The notes below the pieces were generated by a model, which worked only from the letters and a program-made list of their open reading frames with translations, searched no databases and had not been told where the DNA came from. A stretch of 64,000 bases of DNA from F-183 sp964627455 (lineage in GTDB: Bacteria > Acidobacteriota > Terriglobia > Bryobacterales > Bryobacteraceae), in contig CAZVKC010000019.1 of assembly GCA_964627455.1 (NCBI GenBank), forward strand, positions 1 through 64,000, read 5' to 3'. A program made the position numbers and the translations under genes. How positions within the stretch are numbered: position 1 is the stretch's first letter; the number at the start of each line of letters is the position of its first letter. Shown in pieces: positions 20,953-29,608 of the stretch.

Positions 20953-22743
20953 GCCATTTCGCTGTTGCTACAGGCGTCCAACGACAAGCTGCCGTCGCCG
21001 AAGACGCCTGCGGAACTGCAGTCCGCAATCCAGAAGGTACTCGCGGAACACAAGACCAACGGCATCGCGCTGGCCCTGGCGGATCGCAAGAAAGTAACGC
21101 TCGCATGGAGCCACGGGACGGGTCGTTCAGGCCCGGTGAATACCGCGACGCGCTTCCGCATCGGCTCCATTTCGAAGTCGTTCACAGCACTCGCGGCGTT
21201 GCAGTTGGTGGAGCAGGGCAAGCTGTCGCTCGACGCAAAGTATCGCGATCTCGCGCCCGAGATCCCGTTCGAGAATCCCTGGGAGGCAACGGATCCAGTT
21301 CGCATCGTGCACCTTCTGGAACATACATCCGGCAACGATGACTTTCACCTCGCCGAGTATGCGCACTCGGATCCGAACCCGATCTCGCTCAAGGATGGAT
21401 TGCTCTTTCATCCGCAATCCCGGCATTCGCGCTGGCGTCCGGGTTCGCGATTTTCATACAGCAATTCCGGACCTTCGATGGTCGCCTATGTGATCGAGAA
21501 GCTCACCGGCGAGCGCTTCGAAGACTACGTGCAAAAGCACTTCTTCGATCCGATCGGCATGCCGGGCGCGACATTCTTCGAACCTCGTGGCGACTTTGCC
21601 GGAACCTACCTCAATGAGAGAGTGCAGCCGTACTGGCATGTGATCCAGCGTCCGGCTGGATCGATCAACGCGACCGCATCCGACATGGGAAACTACGTGC
21701 GATTCTTCCTGAATCGCGGCGCCGGCATCGTCCGGCCGGAATCGGTCGAACGCATGGAAGTCCCGCAAACGCTGCTCGCCAATCGCATGACGGGCCTTCG
21801 CACGGGATACGCGCTGCATAACTACACGTCGTACAACGAAGGCTATTTGCTCCATGGTCACAACGGCGGCGTGAACGGCGCACTCGCGGAACTCGCCTAT
21901 TCGCCGGAGCTCGGGCTCGGCTACGCATTCATGATCAACTCCGGATCCGGCGCGGCGTTGAAGGATATCTCGAAACTCGTCGGCCGGTTCCTCTTCCAGA
22001 ACGTTGCGAAGCCGGTTCCCCCTGCGGCAGTTCAGGAACCACAGCCGCTCACAACACAAGCGGTCTGGCTCGAACCCGCCTCGCCGCGCGCGGAACTCTT
22101 CCACTTCCTGGAACGGATCGCCGGTCTATCACGAGCGCATGCGGAAGGCAACAAACTCGTCATCGCACCACTGTTAGGCAAGGCAGAGACGTTCTTCTAT
22201 CTCGGCGGCAATCGCTATCGCGGCGAAAAGTCGCCGGCCGCGGACCTCGCCTTCGTCATCGACGATGGCGTCGAGTCCTTGCAGTCGACCGCGTTTGGAC
22301 CCACATTCCATCGCATTCCCGCCTGGCTTGCCTGGATCGAAGTGATCTGCGCCGGTGGTTTCGTTCTGTCGATTGCCCTCACCATCCTGGGCACGCCCAT
22401 CTGGATCTGTCGCTGGCTGAAAGGCCGCATCCTGACACCGGCGGTCCCCGCGCGCATCCTGGCGGCGGCCACAGCGCTGCTCCTCGTTGCGATCGTCCTC
22501 ACGCCGCAGATCGCGGACACGGACTTCGAACTGCTGGGAATGCTAGGACGCCCAACCATTTGGTCGACCGGCGTGATGATGCTCACGGTACTGTTCGCAG
22601 TTTTTGGCCTGCTGAACTTCGTGGTCACCTCGAAATCAAAACAGGCCGGCATCGTCCGGAGGACGGCCAGCCTGTTCGTGATGATAGGAGTGGTTTACTT
22701 CGCCTGGTGGGGTTGGATCGGCATCCGCACCTGGAGCTACTGA
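20953..22743 (+). CDS. Beta-lactamase-fold serine hydrolase with C-terminal membrane domain, 5' end missing
   Basis: A 596-residue fragment open from the gap edge. The first residues (AISLLLQASNDK) look like the end of a signal peptide, so little is missing. The class C beta-lactamase/PBP-type core follows: nucleophile motif SISK (in RIGSISKSFTAL), YSN motif (FSYSNSGPSMV) and a GHNGG segment as the third conserved element. The last 140 residues contain four hydrophobic helices, giving a membrane anchor. Such proteins act as D-aminopeptidases, esterases or cell-wall-related hydrolases; the substrate is not evident. It is a different gene from the dehydratase before the gap, although the reading frame happens to continue through the Ns. 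Confidence 0.88.
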   Translation, partial: AISLLLQASNDKLPSPKTPAELQSAIQKVLAEHKTNGIALALADRKKVTLAWSHGTGRSGPVNTATRFRIGSISKSFTALAALQLVEQGKLSLDAKYRDLAPEIPFENPWEATDPVRIVHLLEHTSGNDDFHLAEYAHSDPNPISLKDGLLFHPQSRHSRWRPGSRFSYSNSGPSMVAYVIEKLTGERFEDYVQKHFFDPIGMPGATFFEPRGDFAGTYLNERVQPYWHVIQRPAGSINATASDMGNYVRFFLNRGAGIVRPESVERMEVPQTLLANRMTGLRTGYALHNYTSYNEGYLLHGHNGGVNGALAELAYSPELGLGYAFMINSGSGAALKDISKLVGRFLFQNVAKPVPPAAVQEPQPLTTQAVWLEPASPRAELFHFLERIAGLSRAHAEGNKLVIAPLLGKAETFFYLGGNRYRGEKSPAADLAFVIDDGVESLQSTAFGPTFHRIPAWLAWIEVICAGGFVLSIALTILGTPIWICRWLKGRILTPAVPARILAAATALLLVAIVLTPQIADTDFELLGMLGRPTIWSTGVMMLTVLFAVFGLLNFVVTSKSKQAGIVRRTASLFVMIGVVYFAWWGWIGIRTWSY

Positions 22744-22747
22744 GAGC

Positions 22748-23962
22748 CTACCAGCGCTTCAAGCCCTTTGCTGCGATGTCGCGGCGGAAGTGCGCGCCGT
22801 CGAAATGGATCTTCTCGACCGCGCGATAGGCGTTGGCGATCGCGTCCGGCAAAGTCGCGCCCGCCGACGTAACGCCCAGCACGCGACCACCCGCCGTCAC
22901 AATCTTGCCATCCACGGACTTCGTGCCCGCGTGGAACACGACACTGCCGGCAACCTCCGCGTCGGCCAAACCTTCGATGACATCGCCCGTGCGCGGCGTC
23001 GCAGGATAGCCGTGCGCGGACATCACCACACACACCGAGGGATCCTTCTTCCAGGCGAGCGCCTTGCCCGCAAGACCGCCGGGCGTCGACGCCGCCAGCA
23101 GGATCTCACCGAAGTCGCAATCCATACGATGCATCAGCGACTGCGTTTCCGGATCGCCGAGGCGCACGTTGAACTCCAGCACCTTGGGACCCGCCGCCGT
23201 CATCATCAAACCCGCATACAGAAAGCCGCTGAAGTTGATGCGCGCGACCGCCGGCTCGATGACGGTTTTCATGATCGCAGCAGACAACGCCGGGTCGATG
23301 ATCCGGCCGTCGCAGTAAGCGCCCATACCGCCGGTATTCGGACCCGTGTCTCCGTCGAAGATGGTCTTGTGGTCCTGCGTGGCCTCGAGCGGGATCACGC
23401 TCTTGCCGTCACTCAACGCGATGAAGCTGACCTCTTCACCGACGAGAAACTCTTCGATCACCAGCTTCGGACCCAGCGAATCGACAGCCTGTACGGCTTC
23501 TTCGCGGCTGCCGGCGATGATCACGCCCTTGCCTGCTGCGAGTCCATCGGCCTTGATCACGACAGGCAGATCGAAGGAATCGAGCGCCCGCACCGCGGCT
23601 TCGCGTTCGCTCACGCGCACAGAGCGCGCGGTCGGGATCCCCGCGTCTTCCATGAACTGCTTCGAATAGATCTTGCTTGCCTCGAGTTGCGCGCAGGCCT
23701 GCGTCGGACCCACGATCTTCAACCCCGCCGCGCGGAACTGATCCACCACGCCCGCCACCAGCGGCGCTTCGGGACCCACAACCGTCAGATCGACGCCCTT
23801 CGCCTGCGCGACCGCCAGGTAATCCGAACCCGTCATGCACTCGCCGGCATTCGCGGCGATGCCCGGATTGCCCGGACATGCGTACACCGTGTGCCCGTCC
23901 TGCTTGAGACGCCACGCGATCGCGTGTTCGCGGCCACCGCCGCCGATCACCAGAATTTTCAT
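22748..23962 (-). CDS. purD: Phosphoribosylamine-glycine ligase
   Basis: A 404-residue ATP-grasp ligase. It opens MKILVIGGGGREHAIAWRL, followed by CPGNPGIA, the VGPEAPLVAG segment, KIVGPTQACAQLEASK, VIKADGLAAGKGV (ATP-binding lysine loop) and FLYAGLMMTAAGPKVLEFN with RLGDPETQ (metal ligands). These are all canonical PurD motifs. The enzyme makes glycinamide ribonucleotide in purine synthesis. No other pur gene is adjacent. Length is slightly below the usual 420-430. Confidence 0.97.
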   Translation of the reverse strand: MKILVIGGGGREHAIAWRLKQDGHTVYACPGNPGIAANAGECMTGSDYLAVAQAKGVDLTVVGPEAPLVAGVVDQFRAAGLKIVGPTQACAQLEASKIYSKQFMEDAGIPTARSVRVSEREAAVRALDSFDLPVVIKADGLAAGKGVIIAGSREEAVQAVDSLGPKLVIEEFLVGEEVSFIALSDGKSVIPLEATQDHKTIFDGDTGPNTGGMGAYCDGRIIDPALSAAIMKTVIEPAVARINFSGFLYAGLMMTAAGPKVLEFNVRLGDPETQSLMHRMDCDFGEILLAASTPGGLAGKALAWKKDPSVCVVMSAHGYPATPRTGDVIEGLADAEVAGSVVFHAGTKSVDGKIVTAGGRVLGVTSAGATLPDAIANAYRAVEKIHFDGAHFRRDIAAKGLKRW

Positions 23963-24073
23963 GGGAAACTCTCAGTGTAACGCGCAGGCTTTGGACTGCC
24001 GAAAGAAATTCATCGGGCAGCTGAGCCATTCTCGTGACCGCTATCCGCATTCTTTCGACAGAGGCGAATTGAG

Positions 24074-25245
24074 ATGACCATGAAAAAGGTACTGATCCGC
24101 GCAGGCGCACTGCTCGTCTTTTCCGCGGCAGGCCTGGCCGCATTTGTTCTTCTGAAAACTCCGAATGCCGCGGAGCCACGTGCCGTCAAGGTTCCGATGA
24201 CGCCGGAGCGGATCGCTCGCGGCAAGTACCTGTTTCATAACGTCGCGCTCTGCGCGGACTGCCACGGCCCGCGGGACTATACGAAGTACGTTGCACCGAG
24301 AGACCCAGCGCGGATCGGTCATGGCGACGTCTTTCCAGAAAAGGAGGTCGGCCTCCTCATTGCGCCCAACCTCACTCCGGATCCCGAAACCGGACTCGGC
24401 AAGTGGACCGACGGTGAAAAGCTCCGTGCAATTCGCGAAGGAGTTTCGAAGGATGGGCATGCGCTGTTTCCGATCATGCCCTACGACGGCTTGAGTGCAC
24501 TCAGTGACGAAGACGCCGAGGCGATTGTCGCCTACTTGAATTCATTGCCGCCGGCAAAAAGCACCCTGCCGAAAACCGAGTTGAAGTTCCCGCTTCCCAT
24601 CGTCGCCAGGTTCATGCCGAAGCCGGTGCGCGGACCCGTAACGGCTGCCAATCCCGCCGATCGCGTCGCCTATGGCCAGTACCTGTCCAAGGTCGGCGGA
24701 TGCGCCTTCTGCCACAGCCCGGGCGAGCAGTCGAATGTCGACACAACCCGGTTATTCGCAGGTGGACGTGAGTTCAAGGGTGGTCCGAACATGCTGGTGC
24801 GTTCGGCGAACCTCACGCCGGACCTCGAGACCGGAATCGGCAAATGGAGCGAGCAGCGTTTTTTGAGCCGCTTCGCCGAGTACCGCGAGTATTTGCCCGG
24901 CGAGAACGGGAAGGTCGCGCAACCGGATGTCCCCGCGACAACNNNNNNNNNNNNNNNNNNNNNNNNNNNNNNNNNNNNNNNNNNNNNNNNNNNNNNNNNN
25001 NNNNNNNNNNNNNNNNNNNNNNNNNNNNNNNNNNNNNNNNNNAGTATTTGCCCGGCGAGAACGGGAAGGTCGCGCAACCGGATGTCCCCGCGACAACCTC
25101 CGGGAACTTCACGGTGATGCACTGGCTGTCCTTCGCTGGCATGAAGGAAGATGACCTTCGTGCGCTGTACGCATATCTGCGCACCGTGCCCGCGCAGAGC
25201 AACAAAGTCGAGATCCGCACCTCTTCCCCGGGCGGCGCCCTATAA
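24074..25245 (+). CDS. Exported diheme cytochrome c, interrupted by a false assembly gap
   Basis: An N-terminal hydrophobic segment (residues 4-27) is followed by two c-type heme domains, with CADCH (60-64) and CAFCH (210-214). FPIMPYDGLSALSDEDAEAIVAYL after the first heme gives a methionine ligand and the usual cytochrome c helix. The layout resembles the cytochrome subunit of periplasmic alcohol/sugar dehydrogenases. The N-run 24943-25042 splits it, but the 55 bases on each side are identical; dropping the gap and one copy (24943-25097) restores one frame of 338 residues that reads through TTSGNFTVMHWLSF to the TAA at 25243. So the gene is complete and intact. Confidence 0.9.
24888..24942 (+). 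repeat. 55-bp direct repeat, left copy (contig-end overlap)
   Basis: Identical to 25043-25097 on the other side of the N-run. The length of exactly 55 suits a de Bruijn-graph k-mer overlap between two contig ends rather than a biological repeat. Confidence 0.95.
24943..25042. other. Assembly gap (100 N), artefactual
   Basis: Exactly 100 N bounded by two identical 55-bp sequences. The contigs actually overlap, so the true gap length is minus 55. Joining them restores the cytochrome frame. Confidence 0.95.
25043..25097 (+). repeat. 55-bp direct repeat, right copy (contig-end overlap)
   Basis: Second copy of 24888-24942; see the cytochrome c entry. Not a genuine genomic duplication. Confidence 0.95.
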
Positions 25246-25300
25246 GTGTTCATCGACATATTTGACGGAACCAAAAATCGATGGCAAGTGCGAGTGATCG

Positions 25301-25789
25301 CTACTTGCTGCGAAGGAAACGCACAGTTTGATCGTACGTCTGGTCTAAGCCAACGTGCTCGATCGTGGATTCGAATGATTCAGCGACACACTCGAACGTT
25401 GAATCATGAAACGTAAGAATGTAGTGGATCAACGCCTCGAATCTCTCCGGGTCGTGGCGGCGGTGAACGGCATTCATTCGTTCCAATCGGCGCACAAGTG
25501 ATGAATGATCCACTCTAAATATGCCAGACGGATAGATGCCTCGGCCCGCCAATGGATGCCCGGCTATGGCCTCGTCGTTTGGAGGGCCGAACAAGACCAT
25601 GTGGACTCTATCGAATCGAACAATGCCCAGCGGCGCGGTGGTCGACTGATTAAGGGGTTCGTCACGAATCCAGTAAGATAACGCCACACCGTGTTCCTTG
25701 GCTACCACTAACGGCTCTGGTGCTCCGGAGTCAGGTCTTGGCAGAACCGACAACTCCACAACACGATCTAACTCATCGACGGCGTACAT
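25301..25789 (-). CDS. Hypothetical protein, low-GC
   Basis: A 162-residue soluble protein starting at an ATG (25789). Its base composition is visibly lower in G+C than the neighbours and its codon choice is mixed (for example AAT, GAA, TTA-type codons are frequent), which suggests recent acquisition. The sequence has no signal peptide or membrane segment; it contains ALSYWIRDEPLNQST and a C-terminal region rich in His, Phe and Glu (HYILTFHDSTFECVAESFES). I do not recognise a family. It stands between the cytochrome and the SGNH hydrolase. Confidence 0.6.
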   Translation of the reverse strand: MYAVDELDRVVELSVLPRPDSGAPEPLVVAKEHGVALSYWIRDEPLNQSTTAPLGIVRFDRVHMVLFGPPNDEAIAGHPLAGRGIYPSGIFRVDHSSLVRRLERMNAVHRRHDPERFEALIHYILTFHDSTFECVAESFESTIEHVGLDQTYDQTVRFLRSK

Positions 25790-25828
25790 GTCTGATTATT
25801 GTCAGAATGCTTGCGTCGAGTATGTCTG

Positions 25829-27067
25829 CTAATTGGAAAGCAGCATTCGCAGGTCGATGGCGTTGGCCATCGCCTGATAACCGGCGCGGTTCGGATGCAA
25901 ACCATCACCCGGACCGCCCGTTCCGCTATTCGGCCAGAACTCCTTGCGCAGGATTCCGGTTGCAGGATCCACTGTCGCGGCGTCGAAATCAATCACCGCA
26001 TCGAACACGCCGCCGCTATTGCGGATGAAGGCATTGAGGGCCTTGCGGTGTGCGTCGACCTCCGGTGTCCCGTGCGTCGGCGTACTCTTGAAAGCCGAAG
26101 TAAGCGTCGCACCGATGACGCGGATCCCGTGCTTCTTCAGGCGCGCGGCGCCCTCGCGATACCCGGCGATGATTTGCTCGACCGTCGTGCCGGCATTGCC
26201 TCCGAGATCGTTGATGCCCTCCATCCAGATCACGGTCTTGATTCCCGGCAGGCGCAGCAGGTCGCGCTCCATGCGTTCCAGCGCAGAAGGCCCGCCCCCA
26301 CCGGCGTTCGTCACGACACGGTTGCCGCCGATGCCGGCGTTCACCACGACCGCCTTGCCCGCCAAACGTTGCGAGAGGAAGTCCGGCCAGCGGTCATCAC
26401 CATTGATCGTGGACCCCGTGCCGTCGGTGATCGAATCGCCGAAGGCCGCAATGACGGGCGTCCCGCGAGGCGCCACGACCTCGACCGCATCCAGAAAGAA
26501 CCACGAGGTCGTCGTATGCGGAAACACTTCGTTGCCATCTTCGGCGCCGTGCAACCCGCTCTTCGGCGCGCTCAGGTACGACGTCGTGATCGCCTTCGCG
26601 TGCCACGTCATCGGACCGGAATCCCCGGCAACGTGAAAACTCACGGCCAGTTTGCGCGTCTCATCCTTGCGAACGCGAACCTTGATCGGATCCGAATACA
26701 GCAGTTCGCCGGGCGCGATGGTGACGCCCTTCGCACCGCCTCGAAACGTCACGGGCACGTTGCTCCCTGGCACTAATGCTCCCGCGCTCTTGTGGATCCC
26801 GGCATAGGCGCCGTCGATCGTCAGCGGCTGCTTGCCGAAGACGTTCGTGAACCGCAGGCGGATCCGCGAACCCCAGCGATCGGGCTTCACGATCAGCCGG
26901 AATGTCTGGTCTGAAGCGCCCGTCGCCGGAGACAGGATCCCTTTGAGATCCGGTTGCGCGACGGGATTGCCCGCCGGATACGGGCCGTGAGACGAGGCGG
27001 TCCAGGTGACGATCCAGTTCGGATCGGCCGCGATCAACGCGGAGACGAGAACGAGTACAGGGGTCAT
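25829..27067 (-). CDS. Exported SGNH/GDSL-family hydrolase
   Basis: A 412-residue protein with a short signal peptide. An N-terminal beta-rich domain of about 190 residues precedes an SGNH hydrolase domain with all four blocks: FGDSITDG (nucleophile Ser), NAGIGGNRV (Gly), EGINDLGG (Asn) and DGLHPNRAGY (Asp/His). Similar two-domain exported proteins are esterases or acetyl-esterases acting on polysaccharides or lipids. It is the last gene of a three-gene unit; its ATG overlaps the lhgO stop by four bases (27064-27067). Confidence 0.9.
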   Translation of the reverse strand: MTPVLVLVSALIAADPNWIVTWTASSHGPYPAGNPVAQPDLKGILSPATGASDQTFRLIVKPDRWGSRIRLRFTNVFGKQPLTIDGAYAGIHKSAGALVPGSNVPVTFRGGAKGVTIAPGELLYSDPIKVRVRKDETRKLAVSFHVAGDSGPMTWHAKAITTSYLSAPKSGLHGAEDGNEVFPHTTTSWFFLDAVEVVAPRGTPVIAAFGDSITDGTGSTINGDDRWPDFLSQRLAGKAVVVNAGIGGNRVVTNAGGGGPSALERMERDLLRLPGIKTVIWMEGINDLGGNAGTTVEQIIAGYREGAARLKKHGIRVIGATLTSAFKSTPTHGTPEVDAHRKALNAFIRNSGGVFDAVIDFDAATVDPATGILRKEFWPNSGTGGPGDGLHPNRAGYQAMANAIDLRMLLSN

Positions 27068-28257
27068 GCCATTTGAGAAAGGATGTGTTCCGCAATCGCC
27101 AGAGACGCCGTCGCTCCGGGACTCGGCGCGTTCACCACATGCAATGCGCCGTCGCTGCGAATGATCTCGAAATCCTGCAGCATTGTGCCGTCCACCGCGA
27201 TCGCCTGTGCGCGCACGCCGGATCCGCCTTTGCCCAGGTGCGATTCCTGCACCGCGGGCACGAGCCGTTGCAGCGACCGGCAGAACTCCGCCTTGCTGAG
27301 CGACCGCTTCACTTCATACGCGGTCATCGACGGATACTTCTTCAGGAACTTCCAGAAGCCAGGGAACGTGAGCACATCCCAGACATCACGCAGCGAGAAG
27401 TCCGTCTTCGTGTATCCCTCGCGCTTGGTCGCCAGCACCGCATTGGGACCCGCCTCCACGCCGCCGTGGATCATGCGTGTGTAGTGCACGCCGAGGAACG
27501 GAAACGCGGGATCCGGGACTGGATAGATGAGGTTCCGAACCAGCTTCGCGCCCTCGTCGTTGAGCGTGTAATACTCACCGCGAACCGGCACGATGCGGGT
27601 CTGACGCGGAAGTCCGGACATCGCCACGATGCGGTCGCAATGCAGGCCGCCGCAGTTCAAAATGTACTTCGCCGCGAACGCGCCGCCGTTGGCGGTCCCG
27701 ATGTTCCAGGTCCCCTCGCGACGCTGCAGCGAGGTCACGCGATGTCCGGTAAGGACGCGCCCGCCGCGATCTCCAATATGCCGCTGCATCGTCTCGCAAA
27801 CCGCGCCGTAATCGACTATGCCCTCTTCCGGAACCCGCACAGCCGCGATGCCTGCGACGTTCGGCTCGATCTCCCGCATCTCCTGCGGATTCATCCACCG
27901 CAAACCGGACAAGCCGTTCTGCTCACCTCGCCGCTGCAGTTCCTGCAAGCGCGGAATCTCATCCTCGGAGCAAGCCACGACCAGTTTGCCGCAGATCTCA
28001 TGCGCGATCCCGTTTTCCTGGCAGAACGCCGTCATCATGCGGATGCCGCGCACCGCCATCTTCGCCTTCAGCGAACCCGGCTTGTAATAGAGCCCCGCAT
28101 GCAGCACGCCGCTGTTGTGTCCGCTCTGATGACGGCCGACGCCGTCTTCTTTCTCAAACAGAACAACGCCCGCGCCGGGATTCTGCTCCAGAAGCTTGTA
28201 GGCGGTCGCCAGGCCGACGATGCCGCCGCCGACTACAGCGTAATCGTATGTGCTCAT
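27064..28257 (-). CDS. lhgO: L-2-hydroxyglutarate oxidase
   Basis: A 397-residue FAD-dependent oxidase. The Rossmann motif VVGGGIVGLATAYKL opens the protein, and the following EKEDGVGRHQSGHNSGVLHAG is the signature of LhgO. Later segments PVRGEYYTL, FPFLGVHYTRMIHGGVEAGPNA and VNAPSPGATASLAIAEHI also match the family. The enzyme oxidises L-2-hydroxyglutarate to 2-oxoglutarate, passing electrons to the membrane quinone pool. Four-base overlaps join it to the thioesterase upstream and the SGNH hydrolase downstream. Confidence 0.94.
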   Translation of the reverse strand: MSTYDYAVVGGGIVGLATAYKLLEQNPGAGVVLFEKEDGVGRHQSGHNSGVLHAGLYYKPGSLKAKMAVRGIRMMTAFCQENGIAHEICGKLVVACSEDEIPRLQELQRRGEQNGLSGLRWMNPQEMREIEPNVAGIAAVRVPEEGIVDYGAVCETMQRHIGDRGGRVLTGHRVTSLQRREGTWNIGTANGGAFAAKYILNCGGLHCDRIVAMSGLPRQTRIVPVRGEYYTLNDEGAKLVRNLIYPVPDPAFPFLGVHYTRMIHGGVEAGPNAVLATKREGYTKTDFSLRDVWDVLTFPGFWKFLKKYPSMTAYEVKRSLSKAEFCRSLQRLVPAVQESHLGKGGSGVRAQAIAVDGTMLQDFEIIRSDGALHVVNAPSPGATASLAIAEHILSQMA

Positions 28258-28724
28258 TTGCGAATATCCAGCAGGATGTAGGTAACGATCGCGAAACCCG
28301 CCAGATTGCGATGCGCATCGCGAATCTCCACTTCGCCGATCGAGAGCGTCTGCCCGGTGCGCAGCAGCCGAGCGCGCGCATAGACGATGCTGTCCGGCGC
28401 CAGCGGCCGGAAGTAATTGACCTTGAGTTCGACGGTCGTGATCGGCCGGCCCTGGTAATGCCGAGTCGTCGCAATACCAACGGCTGCGTCAGCAAGCGTC
28501 GCCGTGACGCCGCCGTGCAACACACCGGCGGAATTCAGCAATTCCGGCTTGACCTTGCATCGGATCGTGATGCCGTCCTTGTGCATTTTGTGCAGCCGGA
28601 TCCCCAGCAGTGCATTGAACGGCATGTTCGGCAGCCACTTGCGGATCCACGCGGCTGTATAGGCGTCCTCTTTGGGTTTGGTTGCAGACACTATCTCGAA
28701 TTGTATAGTGTTATCCAAAGCCAT
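28254..28724 (-). CDS. PaaI-like hotdog-fold thioesterase
   Basis: A hotdog-fold protein of about 156 residues. The signature LLNSAGVLHGGVTATLADAAVG is the PaaI-type active-site helix with HGG and Asp; TVELKVNYFRPL and ARARLLRTGQTLSIGEVEI are the usual strands. These enzymes hydrolyse acyl-CoA thioesters. The ATG at 28724 overlaps the start codon of the divergent gene (28723) within CCATGG; a GTG at 28691, preceded by GAG, is an alternative that would relieve this clash and still include the fold. It leads a unit with lhgO and the SGNH hydrolase, joined by ATGA overlaps. Confidence 0.86.
   Translation of the reverse strand: MALDNTIQFEIVSATKPKEDAYTAAWIRKWLPNMPFNALLGIRLHKMHKDGITIRCKVKPELLNSAGVLHGGVTATLADAAVGIATTRHYQGRPITTVELKVNYFRPLAPDSIVYARARLLRTGQTLSIGEVEIRDAHRNLAGFAIVTYILLDIRK
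28682..28709 (+). promoter_or_regulatory. Candidate sigma-70 promoter for the gene at 28723
   Basis: TTGCAG (28682-28687), a 16-bp spacer, then TATAGT (28704-28709). The expected start point is about 7 nt before the ATG at 28723, so the transcript would be nearly leaderless. Prediction from consensus only. Confidence 0.4.
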
Positions 28725-29028
28725 GGACTTCAAGCAACCCATCTGGAACTTCGAAAGCGAGCCGTGGACAGGCGGCGAGGAGCCCGACGAAACGAGCTTC
28801 AACCTGCGGGCTTACTTCGATCGTATGAGCGACGAAAAGCTCGCCGGGTATGACGAATCCTGGTCCGATGAAGAAATCATGGACTGGGACGGAAACTTCA
28901 AGGATGACGGCACACTGCTGCTGGCCTGCTCGGAACGCGACGTCGAAGCAGACGAATACCGGCGCGTCATCGCGCAGTGCATCGAGTACCGCAACCGCGT
29001 GCGGCCGTCGTTACTTGTCAATCACTAA
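28723..29028 (+). CDS. Small acidic hypothetical protein
   Basis: A 101-residue, strongly acidic protein (many Asp/Glu, e.g. SWSDEEIMDWDGNFKDD) with no signal or membrane segment. The start is the ATG in CCATGG, which overlaps the start codon of the divergent thioesterase gene if that gene also starts there. Its 3' end overlaps the convergent BON gene by 18 nt. Codon use fits the genome. No family recognised. Confidence 0.6.
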   Translation: MDFKQPIWNFESEPWTGGEEPDETSFNLRAYFDRMSDEKLAGYDESWSDEEIMDWDGNFKDDGTLLLACSERDVEADEYRRVIAQCIEYRNRVRPSLLVNH

Positions 29029-29523
29029 GTTGTTCTTCACCGAGAACACTCCGGATACGCCATTGGCCGCGATTCCCGCGATGTTCTTGTCGGCTTCGTT
29101 GGCAACCGCCCCCTCGAGCGTCACGTTGCCGTTCTTGACGATGATGTGGATCGGCGGCACCGCGCGCATCGAGTACCGCTGCAGCGGAGCCTTCGAGTAG
29201 ATCGCGCGATAGATCCGGACGCGAAGACGGTCGTCGTTGGGAGACACCGGCAGCACTTCGATTTCGTTCTGCACTGACCCCACACCTTCGATCTTTTTCA
29301 CCACGTTCTCGGCGGACGATTTCAAGGTGGGGCGCACCACCTGACCGAACAGGGTGACCTTATCGCCGTCGACCCGAAACGCCAGGTTATCGAACACATC
29401 GTAGAACGGCAGCATGACTAACTCATGCCGCACCGCTTTGATCAGCCGTTCGTTCGAATTGCCCTGGGCAAAAAGACCGAACGGGACACAAAGCAGGAAG
29501 AGGACAAAAGTTCGCTGTGTCAT
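29011..29523 (-). CDS. Exported protein with two BON domains
   Basis: A 170-residue protein with a signal peptide (MTQRTFVLFLLCVPFGLFAQ). Two BON-type repeats follow: one around FDNLAFRVDGDKVTLFGQVVRPTLK with the GVGSVQNEIEVLP close, the second around PIHIIVKNGNVTLEGAVANEADK with VFSVKNNLVI. BON domains bind lipid or membrane surfaces, as in OsmY. Likely periplasmic, envelope-stress type. Divergent from the isomerase gene at 29609 with an 85-nt spacer. Confidence 0.88.
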   Translation of the reverse strand: MTQRTFVLFLLCVPFGLFAQGNSNERLIKAVRHELVMLPFYDVFDNLAFRVDGDKVTLFGQVVRPTLKSSAENVVKKIEGVGSVQNEIEVLPVSPNDDRLRVRIYRAIYSKAPLQRYSMRAVPPIHIIVKNGNVTLEGAVANEADKNIAGIAANGVSGVFSVKNNLVIDK

Positions 29524-29608
29524 ATCGAGTACATCCCTTCCTATTGGATGTTTGTTCCGTGCCGCACGTTTCTTCCCTCACCAGCGGAGGAGGTGATAGC
29601 ATCGACGC

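Noticed and set aside
19699..22743. One continuous protein across the N-run
   Set aside because: The two halves belong to different families; the frame through Ns is meaningless.
24888..25097. A genuine tandem repeat inside the cytochrome gene
   Set aside because: The copies are exactly 55 bp, abut the Ns, and removal of one restores the frame; this is a contig overlap.
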